A DNA stretch of 64,000 nt, taken from the NCBI RefSeq assembly GCF_947507565.1, contig NC_089188.1, positions 2,108,001 to 2,172,000 on the forward strand, read 5' to 3'. Position numbers and translations under genes: made by a program. Each line of letters opens with the position of its first letter. Within the stretch, counting starts at the first letter, position 1. The DNA is from Oscarella lobularis (Eukaryota > Porifera > Homoscleromorpha > Homosclerophorida > Oscarellidae). Below, piece after piece: positions 54,205 to 64,000 of the stretch. Under the pieces are notes generated by a model, which was not told the DNA's origin, ran no database searches, and saw only the letters and a program-made list of their open reading frames with translations.

Positions 54205-57200
54205 TTAGTATTTTGGCGACGTTGGAGAGTAGCTTGGAGATGACGGACTGTACGCCGGCGAAGACGGCGAATAGCTCGGCGAAGTTGGCGAATATTTCGG
54301 CGACGTCGGCGAATATTTCGGCGACGTCGGCGAGTATTTCGGAGACGTCGGCGAATAGGACGGCGACGACGGCGAATAGCTCGGCGACATGGGCGAGTAC
54401 TTGGGACTCGTTGGCGAATACTTTGGACTCGTCGGCGAATACTTTGGGCTCGTCGGACTGTAGGACGGCGACGAAGGCGAGTAGGATGGAGACGACGGAG
54501 AATAGGATGGAGATGACGGCGAGTAGGACGGAGAAGATGGTGAATAGGACGGCGACGACGGTGAATAGGACGGCGACGTCGGCGAATATTTTGGGCTCGT
54601 CGGCGAATAGGACGGAGATGACGGCGAGTAGGACGGCGACGTCGGAGAGTATTTCGGACTTGACGGCGAGTAGGACGGCGACGTCGGCGAATATTTCGGA
54701 CTCGTCGGCGAATAGGACGGCGATAGAGGCGTGTAGGACGGCGACGTCGGCGAATACTTTGGCGACGTCGGAGAATATTTCGGCGACGTCGGCGAATACG
54801 TCGGTGACGTCGGCGAATATTTCGGAGACGTCGGACTGTACTTCGGCGACGTCGGCGTGTAGCCGGGCGACGTCGGAGAATAGAACGGCGACGTCGGTCC
54901 GCCCGGACTTGCCGGAGATGCCGGCTGGGGACTCCATCCCGGGCTCCATCCGCCGGGACTCAGCGCGCTTTCCGACGGCGCGTAGGGCGAGAATACGGCG
55001 CCGCCTGGCGTCGCGGCACCGCCGAATGCCGCCGGACTCCACGCTTCGTACGTCGGCGTGCTTTCGATGTGCGGCGTCATTTGCGCGGAAAGGCCCGGCG
55101 ACGCCGCCGTTTGGCCGTAGTAGGGCGATTGGCCCATTATCGTCATCATAGCCTGCGTTTTGACTGGTATCGGCTTCGCTTCCTTGCATTTTTCCGCGTC
55201 GAGGAACAGGTCAAAGCAGCCCGTTCCGAAGCGACCAATCTGACCGAGGATTATCGCTTCGCTGACGCCTTTTACCAGATCGAGTTCGCTGCAGGCGGCC
55301 GCTTCGATGAGAATATCGACGGTTTCTTCGAACGTGCAGCGCATGAGAGCGCCGCACTCTTGACGATTGACGCCGTGACGTGTAATTGCCATAATGTAGC
55401 CCTTCGTCGTCATAATATCGCAGAGGAGAGCGAGATGACGATGATTGACGTAGGTGCCGTCGAACGACAGCACGTGATTGATTTCCTTTTCAATTTGCTT
55501 TCGAACGGCTTCAATGCCCAAAACCTAGAAGAAATAGAACTCGTTGAATTTTTTCATTTCTTTTGTTTTCATACCGAAAATATTTCGCATATGTCGTTTG
55601 ATACGCTTCGAACCGGATCGACGAATTCCTCGCTGAGAACTTGCTTCAGATTGGTGCCGTCCGTTTCGAGAATCCACTCCTGTTGCTTCTTGATAGCGCC
55701 GTTTTCGTCGATCATCGTTCGCTTCTTGTTATCCTCTTTGGGAAGATGCATGTACACCTGCACACAAGAGGTGAGTTCATAAGAGAGAATAACCCTCTGA
55801 AGAAAAACGTACCTTTGATATCTGTTTGATTCCTTTGAGGGTCAAATCAGACAGCAAATTGGCCTCGATGCACTTAAGGAACGCGTCATCGTCCATTTTA
55901 AACAACTGCGTGTCATCCTACACATAAAACGGACCTACTATCGAACCACGGACTCCCCCTTCCTCTATAACAAACGTCTTCGAATTTGTCCTTTCCCTCC
56001 GTGTCGACGATGCGGATTCTCAGAACGAGTTTCTCGGCGTTGTCGTCGGTGAAGATGCAGTGAAGATCGTCGCCGAACGCCTGGCTGATTTTCTCCGCCA
56101 CTTGGTCCATCGTCAGCTGCTTGTCGGTCATGCGTTTGCGATCCAATTCGATGCGCAGTAGCCACGGCGATAGACGCTGAACGTCCACGTCGGGCATCTC
56201 GTAGTAAATGTTCACCCACTCCTGATCCTCGTCAATGACCGTGTCCATAGGATTGGGATCGTAGTAGATCGCCGTGTTCGACGTCACTTTTCTCAACGTC
56301 GCGTATTCTAACTTACACAGGACACCCTGAGAAAAAAATCATTATAATTCTAATAGACATTTGTTTTATTCGTTTTCTTCTTACCTTGCATTTTTCGGCG
56401 TCTTTCGCCGCCTGTCCCAAAAGGAAGACGGTCAGCGACGGCGTCTTGGGTTTCTTTGACACGTTGATCAATTCCTTGAGTCGAGGCACGCCGAGCGTCA
56501 CGTTCTTCGCCGATACGCCGGCGTAGTGAAACGTATTCAGCGTCATTTGCGTGCACGGCTGCCCGATGCTCTGAGCGGCCAAAGCGCCGACCATTTCACC
56601 GGGATGAGCCTGAGGAGAAAATCGCGCGTGTTTTCTTCAATAAAGTAACGCAGCTGACTATAAAAAAGCGCAGCGCGCGTCGCACGAGAATTTTATCTAG
56701 CACATTTTATGTGAACTGGAGGATACGAGAGAACTCCAGTCTGAGATTTCATGTGCCTCTCTATCACAGCGCCACTCTCTCTATCTTATTAACTTACCAC
56801 GGACTGTTTGAATTTGTCTTCGATTTCGCCAAGCAGCCAATCAAACGATTCGGACGTCAGTTTGTGTTCGACGATGACTTTGCGAGAACTCAGCGTCGAG
56901 TGGAGCAAAACGGAGAAGAGAAGCGTCGCGTTTTGCTGCGCTTCCTTGCTGATAAAGTCGACCCCGTCGACGATAATAAGCCTTCGTTTCAGATTGTCAA
57001 GATCTGAAGGATTAATTACAAAAAAATTGTCGCCGACGCTGAGTTTGGAACTTACCGTCAATGACTTTGTGCGGCGGCAAATCGGTCGTCTTTCGCACGT
57101 CAATGCGGAAAGTTTTCTGAGCGTCGCGAATGAGACGTTCCAGATTCACGGGCAGAACGGTCTACGACGCGACGACATTTCCGCGACGTTGTCTCTACTT

Positions 57201-60200
57201 TTTTTCTCTCTCTCTTTTTTTCTTACCCTGCCTTCGAGTCGAGGAAATATGCGCCGAATCGTTTCTCTGTCGTCTTGCAACTGCTCCCATTCCCTGTCGA
57301 TCTTCTGCTGTACTTCGGGATCGGTGATAATCGTGTGAACGATATCGTCGTCCAAGTGTCGTCGCATCATTCTAAACAGAGCCCATTCTAATAGAAAATC
57401 CCGCTCTCGTGGAACTACTAGGAATAGAACTAGGAGAAGTGAGACTACTTATAACACAACCTTTTTAGCTTGCAACTACATAAGTAGGACTACAAGAACT
57501 TGGACACTACTGACCTCTCATCGCTATAATTGAACCGGAATCGTCGTTCAAAAGCGTCGTTCGATGCGCTGATCGTCGGCAACGACTGGAACTCGACCGT
57601 CGCTCCATCCATGCCGTCTTCCCCGTATAAAAACTGCACGACTTGCTGCTGAGCGTTTCTCACCGTCCCGTCGTACTGAACCATGAGAGATTCCATGGCC
57701 TTGATCAAGCGACGCTGTATATAACCCGTTTCGCTCGTCTTGACCGCCGTGTCGATGAGACCCTCTCGACCGCCCATGGCGTGGAAGAAAAACTCGGTTG
57801 GCGTCAGACCGGCCAAGTAGGAATTTTCTACAAAACCGCGACTTTCTGGACCGTAGTCATCTTTGATGAAGTGGGGTAGAGTGCGATGGCGAAATCCAAA
57901 CGGAATTCGTTTTCCCTCGACGTTTTGCTGACCCACGCAGGCAATTACCTTGGGGGGAGGGGAGGAGAAAAATATTTAAAAATGCGAATGTCTTTGTGGG
58001 ATTGATTACCTGAGAGATATTGATTTTGGATCCTTTTGAACCAGCGACGACCATGGCCTTGAAGTTATTGTACCAGGAAAGTGACTTCTGTGCACTGCCA
58101 CCTGTTTTGTCTCGCGCATCGTTTAGAATACGATTGACCTAGCGAAGCAATATTATGACGAATTATGACAACCCCTCTTTTCATTACCTGGTTTTCGAAT
58201 GTTTGTCTCAGAGAGTTTCCCGGCGTCGGAGTCAGTTCGTCGTTGTGCGCTTTCTCAATCACGTCAATCACTTCGCGCTACACGTAGCAATCAAAGCACA
58301 CTGCCCCTTTATCCAATCAACCTCTCTTCTCTCACCTTTGCTTTGCGAATCGTTCGCTGTATATCGCCGTACGTGTCCGAATCGGCAATGCAGTCGCCAA
58401 TCCCGATGGAGTGTCCCTCTAGAAGAAGCCAATTGTTGACGACGCCTTGGACGTTGTCATAGAAAGCGCGCGCCACTTCGTGGCCCATTTCACGTGCAAT
58501 CATGTGCACCAGACTTCCGGCCGACGTCCCCAACGATTTCTTACACAAAATCCCCGTCAAGAATTTCCCATTTTCAATCAAAACCTAAAACGAAAAAACA
58601 ATTAGAAATAAACGCTTATTCGGTTATTTATCCTTTTACCCTTGTATCACCAGGGGTTATGTGAGTGTAAGGCCCGGAATCTTCGCTGTCGTCGTGATCG
58701 CTGTGAAATTGAATATAATTGACGCGTTTCGGAATAATGAGACTGAAAATCTGTTTTCCCGTCCACAGAGGCTTCGGCTTGAGTATCGCCGGCTTGGGCA
58801 TCTTCGCATTCCAAGACGGCACCCACATCAACAAATTCATCACATCCTCCTAGAAAAAAAATTTAAACCGAGGAAAAAAATTGATGCAAGGCTGCGGACT
58901 TTTTCCATGAAGACGTTTCGTTTCGAGAATTTTCTCACGCCCGTCAGCGTGTCCTGCACAATGCCCATGACGGGCTTGTTGGACTGCGGCGTGATGAGCT
59001 GACGCGGGACCATGAGCAATTCCTGTATTTCAGCACGCGTTTCGAGACTCTGAGGCACGTGCATGTTCATCTCGTCTCCATCAAAATCCGCATTATAGGG
59101 AGTCGTCGCACTGAGAAGAGACGTGATGAATTGAGTACTATCCTGGGGGTTATACATACCAGAGGTTGAGACGAAACGTTGAGTAGGGTAAAACGCGGAT
59201 ACGATGGCCCATCATGGACATGCGATGAAGAGTCGGTTGCCGATTGAACAGGACCAAGTCCCCGTTCAATAAATGACGTTCAACCTATAGGTAAATTAAT
59301 TAATCGATACGGGAAATAAACGAGAGAGCCTATTCTATAAAAGATAGTATATTCAGACAGCATCTTTAGTGCTATATACTGCCACCTATTGGAGGGTTCT
59401 ACCATTGCTGGATCCAATATACAAGCCATGCGTTCATCCCAATAACTAAGTATATATGCATGGATAAACTCCTCCTCTTTTACCTTGTCGCCGAATGTCA
59501 AGTGGATGTCACTTGGCATGGGATGATAACGCAGATCGATTCTCTGGTTGTCTCGCATGACGTATCTAGCCCCGGGATACTGATTCGGTCCGCGATTCAC
59601 CATCGATTGCAGCCTGAAAGCAACACAACGTCTCTATCCTAATACATCTAATTCTTAAGCCTGTTTCACATGTTGATGTTGAGTGAAGAGACGATGTCTG
59701 GATAGGTGAGATTCTGAGCAATTGAACGCGGCACGCCTACTTCGTCGATACGGATATTCACGTCGGGTGTGATGACGGCGCGAGCGGAAAAATCGACGCG
59801 TTTTCCCATGAGATTGCCTCGAATACGACCCTCCTTTCCCTTCAAGCGTTGTTTGACCGACTTCAAAGGACGTCCCGACTTTTGCACAGCCTAAAAGAGA
59901 GAGAGAGAGAACACGTGCTAGAAAGAACATACGTTTATTCAATTATTTACTTTTGGCATTCCAGGAATTTCATTGTCCATGAAGGTTGCCACGTGATATT
60001 GAAGAATCTTGACGTCTTCGAGTAGCAAATGAGGAGCGGCACCGTTCTCCTCATCTCGTCTCAAATTGTTATTCGCTTTGACCACATCCGCAAGTTTGTG
60101 CGTCAAATCATCCTGGGAAGAGAGACAAAATCAAAATAATTCTAATAAATAAATAAATGATTATTTTTTTACTTGATTCTTGTGTCTTCCGTCCATGATG

Positions 60201-61118
60201 ACGGCCGGACGAACGCAGAGAGGCGGCACCAACAGGACACTGATGATCATCCATTCGGGTCGCGAGAACCTCGGATTCATGCCCATCACTTGGCACTCGT
60301 CGTCTGATATCGCCTTGAATATTTCAATGACTCGTTCGGCACTCAAAGTCATTTTCTTCTCCTGGCTCTCATCAGGAACTGTCTGCCATTCGGCTGTCAG
60401 TTCGAGACCTCGTTTGCGCAGTTTCGGCTGATGACGACCGCAGCCAACGTACGGCTAAAACAAAAATATATTAATTAATTAATTAATCAATCATTAATTA
60501 ATTAATATTGCCTTTTTTCCTCCCTCGTCGTCGCCGCCATCCGTCCAGCCGCACACCATCTTCGATTTGCACAAATCATAGATGGCTCGTCGTCGTTTCA
60601 TGCCGCTCGTACGATTTTTTTCGAAGACTCCCTTCACCTGAGGCCCGTCCTAAAGTAAGCAACACCGTACGGTCGATTATTTTTTCTCGCCTTTTCCCTC
60701 CCCCTTACCGGATCGACTCGAAGTCGCGAGCAGAAAAAACAGACGCATCGAAGCACCTTCAGAATTCGCGTGAGAAATTCGACGTGAAAGACGGGCTTCG
60801 CCAAGTCGATGTGTCCGATGTGACCCGGGCATTCGGACATGTTGCCGGCGCACGTCTGGCATCGGGACGCCCGTTCGATGACGCCCTGGCGCGGATCGTT
60901 CAGACCGCCTAGTTTCGGCTTTCCTGCTTCCATTGTGTACGGATAGCGAATGCCTTCGGTTGTTACTGAGAGCGCTTTCTGCGTTGCGACACGAAATCGT
61001 CGCGCGCGCGTCGTTTTTTAGTGGGAGGTGTTTCGCTTACGATTTCCTCGGGGCCGAGGATTCCGAATTGGACGCGTTTTACTTTGCGCACGGGCGCCGT
61101 GGAGTCGTGCGTTGTCAT
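54205..61118 (-). CDS. POLR2A: RNA polymerase II largest subunit RPB1
   Basis: Catalytic subunit of Pol II. ATG at 61118 ([20 protein letters not shown]), TAA at 54205-54207. Exon 2 has the clamp-core zinc site ([32 protein letters not shown]). Then [56 protein letters not shown] (rudder/switch area), the metal-A loop [55 protein letters not shown] (bridge helix), [20 protein letters not shown] (trigger loop), [20 protein letters not shown], and [19 protein letters not shown], followed by the CTD of heptads. The catalytic loop is intact. Introns are mostly 50-70 nt, but three are 140-195 nt, and two of these carry RNA-like structures. It converges with COG6. Confidence 0.97.
54208..54882 (-). 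repeat. RPB1 C-terminal domain, about 32 heptads
   Basis: Counted heptads of the YSPTSPS type, from YSPTSPG to the final YSPTSPK followed by Tyr-stop. Position 7 is Lys in 14 and Ser in 15 of 32; position 4 is Ser in 10. Blocks of identical variants (five YSPSSPS in a row, triplets of YSPTSPK) suggest recent slippage. No acidic tip follows the repeats. Confidence 0.92.
56626..56760 (-). ncRNA. Candidate H/ACA box snoRNA in an RPB1 intron
   Basis: Inside the 188-nt intron 56610-56797. Read on the host-sense strand, hairpin 1 has lower stem GCACAT/ATGTGC, upper stem ACTGGAG/CTCCAGT and a two-sided internal loop (GAAATCTCAG and TCACATAAA), the shape of a pseudouridylation pocket. It is followed by AGATAA (56693-56698), a match to the H box ANANNA. 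Hairpin 2 has a weaker lower stem TTCTCG/TGAAGAA with one bulge and upper stem CGCGCTG/CAGCTGCG with one bulge. ACA at 56629-56631 is followed by three bases, giving a total of about 135 nt, the usual size. Orientation and intronic setting fit animal snoRNAs. The target is not identified. Confidence 0.55.
59345..59448 (-). ncRNA. Weak candidate C/D box snoRNA in an RPB1 intron
   Basis: Lies in the intron of about 195 nt at 59289-59483. Host-sense strand: terminal stem TAGTTAT/ATATACTA with one bulge, GGGATGA (one mismatch to the C box RTGATGA) at 59434-59440 and CTGA (D box) at 59353-59356, spanning about 104 nt. No convincing C'/D' pair. The intron is unusually long for this gene, which supports the idea only mildly. 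Confidence 0.25.
60470..60506. repeat. TTAA-rich microsatellite in an RPB1 intron
   Basis: Imperfect TTAA repeat of about 37 bases between two RPB1 exons near the 5' end of the gene. Confidence 0.9.
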
Positions 61119-61335
61119 CGTGCGTGTTTTTGACCGGTGGACGACTCGCTTTCGATGGGAAAAAGCCCGATATCGACCAGCGATTGTCCCGATGTGCGAA
61201 GGGCTGCGCGGTCGCGTTTATATACTGCGGCGTGAGGGTCGGGCAGGGGCACCTTGCGTAATGGAACACGTGTGTGCGCACGCAGAGAATAGGCGTGTAT
61301 GCGTCATCGTATAGATTCTACTGTACGTTAGTTAA

Positions 61336-62116
61336 TTAATCTTCAAGAATCATCTTTTTTTCTACAATATATTTTATGCACTGCAATAGTATGTTTCTTT
61401 GTCGCCGAATTTCGTTATCAAGAAGCTAGCAGAAAGAGTGTCAGTTAGTCAACTAAAAAAATTGGAACATACCTTCTGAAGTAGAGTTGGCTGCTTGGTG
61501 ATAAATCGCTTTCGATTCGATCTCGAGGACACCTCTTTTACAGGCGCAGGTGGCTGAACTTTCTCCACAACAGAATGTTGAGCAGTATCCTCATTGCAAT
61601 CCGAATCGCTTTCATACTCGCCCAGAGCTTCTAGTCCGCCTTTTACTTTAGATACACTCGACCTTGGGAAATTTCTGAAGAACAATGATATTTGAATTAA
61701 ATTAATTAATTAAATCAACTTGCCTCTTTCTGTCCAATCTCCATTGTTCGATTTCTTTCGGCGTGACAAGTCGAGGAATCGCAGGCTTCCACATATCGAG
61801 ATCTCGACTGAGAACGCTTCCCTGACCTCGGCCTCTGCCCCGGCCCCGACCGCGGAACCCACGAGACGGGCCCCTTCGATTTTCCCATCTCTGATTATGA
61901 TTTTTCCATCTGCCTCGACTATTTCCTGCCGAATCCTGCAAATATTTCGCGTAGGGTCCTGGAATAGCAGAGGGCTGCTGAAAAACAGAGACGAGACTTC
62001 GAAAACTTTCTTCAATCAACGCAGAGACTAACCAAATGATTCCTGTACATCGAGAGACTGTTTTGAAACGTATTGAGTGTCGGTGGAGGGCCCAAAAGAC
62101 TTGGCAAAAGCGACAT
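61336..62116 (-). CDS. NUFIP1: NUFIP1-like protein (box C/D snoRNP assembly factor)
   Basis: Nuclear protein that, with the R2TP machinery, helps assemble box C/D snoRNPs. ATG at 62116 (MSLLPSLLGPPPTLNTF), TAA at 61336-61338. Exon 2 is Arg/Gly-rich (GPSRGFRGRGRGRGRGQG) and contains the NUFIP signature PKEIEQWRLDRKR, continuing across the intron as NFPRSSVSKVK. Exon 3 is acidic then basic (EYESDSDCNED, SRSNRKRFITKQPTLLQK). The last exon, LLDNEIRRQRNILLQCIKYI, matches the conserved C-terminal helix of NUFIP1 (the ERNVILQCVRYI type). The C2H2 zinc finger of the human protein is not seen. An in-frame upstream extension exists but would overlap NDUFB3 on the other strand, so the start at 62116 is preferred. 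Confidence 0.82.
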
Positions 62117-62147
62117 CGTGTCTACGGCGTGCGCTAACCGATCCAAG
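62117..62147. promoter_or_regulatory. 31-bp divergent start-to-start spacer (NUFIP1 / NDUFB3)
   Basis: Only 31 bases separate the start codons. The promoters or 5' UTRs must therefore overlap the neighbouring coding sequences, unless further 5' exons exist. Confidence 0.6.
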
Positions 62148-62357
62148 ATGTCGTCGTCGCCCGGTGGCCGATTCGTGCCCACGAAAGATCCCTGGGAGCG
62201 TCTCGACGCGTGGAGACGAGCGCCCGGCATTAACCGCGCTTCGAACATAAGAAGGATGTTTCCTGGACTCGGGATAGGCTTCGGCGCGTTCGTAATCGCC
62301 GTTGGCGTGGAAACGATCATGAAAGGCGACGAAAAGTCGAAAGAAAAAGACGCCTAG
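62148..62357 (+). CDS. NDUFB3: NADH dehydrogenase 1 beta subcomplex subunit 3 (complex I, B12)
   Basis: Small single-pass accessory subunit of mitochondrial complex I, 69 residues, intronless in its coding part. ATG at 62148 (MSSSPGGRFVPTKDPWERLD), TAG at 62355-62357. It contains the family core DPWERLDAWRR, then one membrane helix FPGLGIGFGAFVIAVGVETI and a charged tail GDEKSKEKDA; human NDUFB3 has DPWGRNEAWRY and WGFAAFVVAVGAEY at the same places. Shorter than human (98) because the His-rich N-terminus is missing. Start codons of this gene and NUFIP1 are 31 bp apart in divergent orientation. Confidence 0.88.
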   Translation: MSSSPGGRFVPTKDPWERLDAWRRAPGINRASNIRRMFPGLGIGFGAFVIAVGVETIMKGDEKSKEKDA

Positions 62358-62450
62358 TAGTCGTATTTGCCTGAAAAAAGGAAGAGAAATGCATGTTACT
62401 TGTAAATCGCCCTCCTCCGCGTGGAAACGATCGTACGTATTGCTATTGTA

Positions 62451-62456
62451 AATAAA
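62451..62456 (+). promoter_or_regulatory. Polyadenylation signal AATAAA of NDUFB3
   Basis: AATAAA 94 bases after the NDUFB3 stop and 22 bases before the convergent GPATCH4-like stop. Confidence 0.6.
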
Positions 62457-62478
62457 ATTCTCAATCAAACGTCTCTCT

Positions 62479-63206
62479 CTACGTAGTCGCGTGCTTTTCT
62501 AAGTGTTCTTCTTGCTTTTTTAAACGCTGCAGTTTTCCTGCTAACCTGATTCCATGTCTTGCAGCTCTGCTTGATTAAAAATACTAATCCCTGAGTCAGG
62601 CGTGCAGAAGGTCACTTTACCTGTGTCCTGTTCTTCCGCCACACAGTCCTAGCACGTCTTTTCTATAGACAAGGATTCCTAGCTAATAAATCGCGAGTGT
62701 GAGTTGAAATTTACGCCGTAGGTGCGCTTTTTTCTTCGTCTTCTTCATGATCATCACCAGCTTTGACGAAAATCTTTTTCTTGACACTACTATCTGCTTT
62801 GGGAGCCACTTTATTCTTGACACCATCGAATTTGACACAAACTTCTCCCTAAAGAATTGATTAGATGATGGAGCAGATACTGTCTAAGATTACGAACGTC
62901 TGTGTCGGTGTGGAGGGCGATTTGCTTCGCTGAACTGTTGAACGCATCCGTCCACCAGTCGTTCGTCAATTCAGAAGCAAGGCTACTTCCGATCTGTTCA
63001 TATTACGGTCAAAAGAACTCGCTCGAAAGCCGTACTCACTCCTCTTCGATCTCTCTTCAACGATGCTCGAATAGGATCGACGATTCCGTCCTCTTTCTTG
63101 CCAAGACCAATACCTAGAAACATTCTAAGGATTTGGAGACGCTTCGGCAGCTTCGAATACCTCGTTTCCACCCATGCTTTCGCATCTCTTCCGCGGCGAA
63201 GTCCAT
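62479..63206 (-). CDS. GPATCH4: G-patch domain protein, GPATCH4-like
   Basis: Nucleolar G-patch protein; G-patches activate DEAH helicases. ATG at 63206, TAG at 62479-62481. Exons 1-2 form a G-patch (MDFAAEEMRKHGWKRGIGLG, KKEDGIVDPIRASLKRDRRG), next SSLASELTNDWWTDAFNSSA, matching the [20 protein letters not shown] block of human GPATCH4. A middle exon is lysine/acid-rich (KNKVAPKADSSVKKKIFVKA, DDHEEDEEKSAP). Two last exons read KDVLGLCGGRTGHRAARHGI and RLAGKLQRLKKQEEHLEKHA, the equivalent of ACEGRTAHKAARLGI in human. The long basic C-terminus of vertebrate GPATCH4 is absent. The middle exon would end in a stop if not spliced; the donor GGC|GTAAAT and acceptor TATAG|AAAAG keep the frame. Confidence 0.82.
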
Positions 63207-63774
63207 GGTACGGGATCCCGGGAGGGGGCGTGAAAATTACTTGACCGTAATGCTATATTTCAATCAATAACTAGAGAATGATGGCCCGGTGTTCACCGTG
63301 TTTCCATCATGCAGAGCCTCCCACCGCTTACCGTACGCGAGTGCATAACATAGTGTGACGTCATAATTTTTTATGTTGTCACATATTCACGTGGTCATTA
63401 CAGCCGTTAGCTACTACAGCTTAGTCCTACGTACATACTGTAAATACTTGCATGATTGCAATGTTTTCCTAATTAGGCGCTTTTCTGACGTACTGTATTT
63501 GATAATGTGCTCTGCATTTGAGGACCTATAGTATGCATGTGTACGAGAGTGTGTACGAGTCATATTTCCTGTTACCCGTACATGCGTACATACCCACCCA
63601 CATACTGTACATGAGTGGATACTTTTGATTGTGACGTCAGAGCGTGACAATCAAAACTGTCGTTTCGGTTTCTCAGCGCATTTATAACACGGAAAATAGC
63701 ACAGATCAATTGGAAACAGGGGTTTCTAAGCATTTTTTCCGTTTATGAAAGAAAAAACGCTTTATTCGCGCCGT
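63207..63774. other. Intergenic region between GPATCH4-like gene and retrotransposon
   Basis: 568 bp with no gene seen. It is AT-rich, with GTACAT/TGTACG-type short repeats around 63530-63612, and probably includes retrotransposon flank or decayed upstream ORF. Confidence 0.35.
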
Positions 63775-64000
63775 AAATCGCCTTTCGAGACATCTTGGTC
63801 CTGATTCGAAAGCGTTGCTTTTTACGTCGTGCGTCAACCTCTAAGCGGCGGTCTGTTGAAGAGCGACTTTTTTATCAATCTGAGTATCGTCGTTGTCGTA
63901 ACAAGGTGATATATCTTCTTCGAGCCGCGAAGTCTGAATATTTCCAAAAGAAACTTGATTCTCTTCGCTCACAGCCCTACCGCTTTTGGAAAGTTATTAA
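63775..64000 (+). mobile_element. Non-LTR retrotransposon fragment (region just before the reverse transcriptase), cut by window edge
   Basis: Open plus-strand frame after a TAA at 63773-63775, continuing to the window end. It reads LIRKRCFLRRASTSKRRS, EYRRCRNKVIYLLRAAKSEY, FQKKLDSLRSQPYRFWKVI, the typical linker of LINE (Jockey/CR1/I-type) ORF2 between endonuclease and reverse transcriptase, where the pattern YRRLRNKV...AKxxYF...P..FWKxI is characteristic. The endonuclease is not seen upstream, so the left end is probably truncated or out of frame. Confidence 0.7.

Noticed and set aside
54213-55151. 312-codon open frame on the plus strand
   Set aside because: It is the antisense of the RPB1 CTD repeats; the heptad-coding repeat keeps the opposite frame open. 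Composition is low complexity (Ala/Ser/Thr) with no domain.
54179-55189. 336-codon minus-strand frame rich in FADVAEIF-type repeats
   Set aside because: A shifted frame of the same CTD repeat; the correct frame is the RPB1 one.
57370-57520. Inverted repeat CTACTTAT/ATAAGTAG in a third longer RPB1 intron as another snoRNA
   Set aside because: No H, ACA, C or D boxes in suitable positions.
59280-59603. Open frame reading through an RPB1 intron
   Set aside because: After the conserved GDK the frame enters intron sequence (GT donor, ATAG acceptor), and splicing restores the conserved RPB1 sequence.
62012-62320. N-terminal extension of NUFIP1 upstream of 62116
   Set aside because: The extension is antisense to NDUFB3 coding sequence and shows no conserved residues; the NDUFB3 frame has clear homology.

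Overview
The window is nuclear DNA from an early-branching animal. It carries about sixteen protein-coding genes, packed tightly, with many introns of roughly 45-65 nt (one directly readable example is 51 nt at 14820-14870). Exons are GC- and CpG-rich; introns are AT-rich and often carry TTAA tracts. A Notch ligand with MNNL and DSL domains, YAP, ECT2, an NCKX exchanger and an axonemal dynein together point to Metazoa. The compactness suggests a non-bilaterian, most likely a sponge; that last step is inference, because no sponge-specific marker was found.

Layout. 1-6846: minus-strand tandem array of NADPH-dependent extended-SDR reductases (Gre2 / cinnamoyl-CoA reductase / dihydroflavonol reductase type), with four genes (one cut by the window edge), a 3' half-gene fragment and a deletion-derived chimera, all linked by recent mosaic duplication. 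6963-7345: an SRP (7SL) RNA gene with TATA box and T-run terminator. 7468-9135: an unidentified coiled-coil protein. 9256-26158: a complete inner-arm axonemal dynein heavy chain (DNAH3/7/12 clade). Divergent from it at 26879-29564 is an NCKX (SLC24) exchanger, followed by ZNHIT1. Then on the minus strand come a possible CENP-U homologue, a Delta/Jagged-type Notch ligand, SF3A1, an AADAC/NCEH1-like esterase and glutathione reductase. YAP (plus) converges on ECT2 (minus), and COG6 (plus) diverges from ECT2 and converges on RPB1, the largest RNA polymerase II subunit. RPB1 introns carry one good H/ACA snoRNA candidate and one weak C/D candidate. The right end holds NUFIP1 (minus) and NDUFB3 (plus) with start codons 31 bp apart, a GPATCH4-like gene, and the beginning of a non-LTR retrotransposon reverse-transcriptase ORF that runs off the window.

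The genes do not form one pathway. Most are housekeeping or developmental genes packed with 80-300 bp spacers, shared divergent promoters and overlapping 3' ends. The less ordinary content is the SDR array with its chimera, the structured RNAs (SRP RNA, intronic snoRNA candidates), the odd YAP and RPB1 C-terminal features, and recurrent GC-AG introns. Exon boundaries are read by eye from splice consensus and family conservation; gene start/stop codons are given exactly, while internal exon edges are approximate unless stated.
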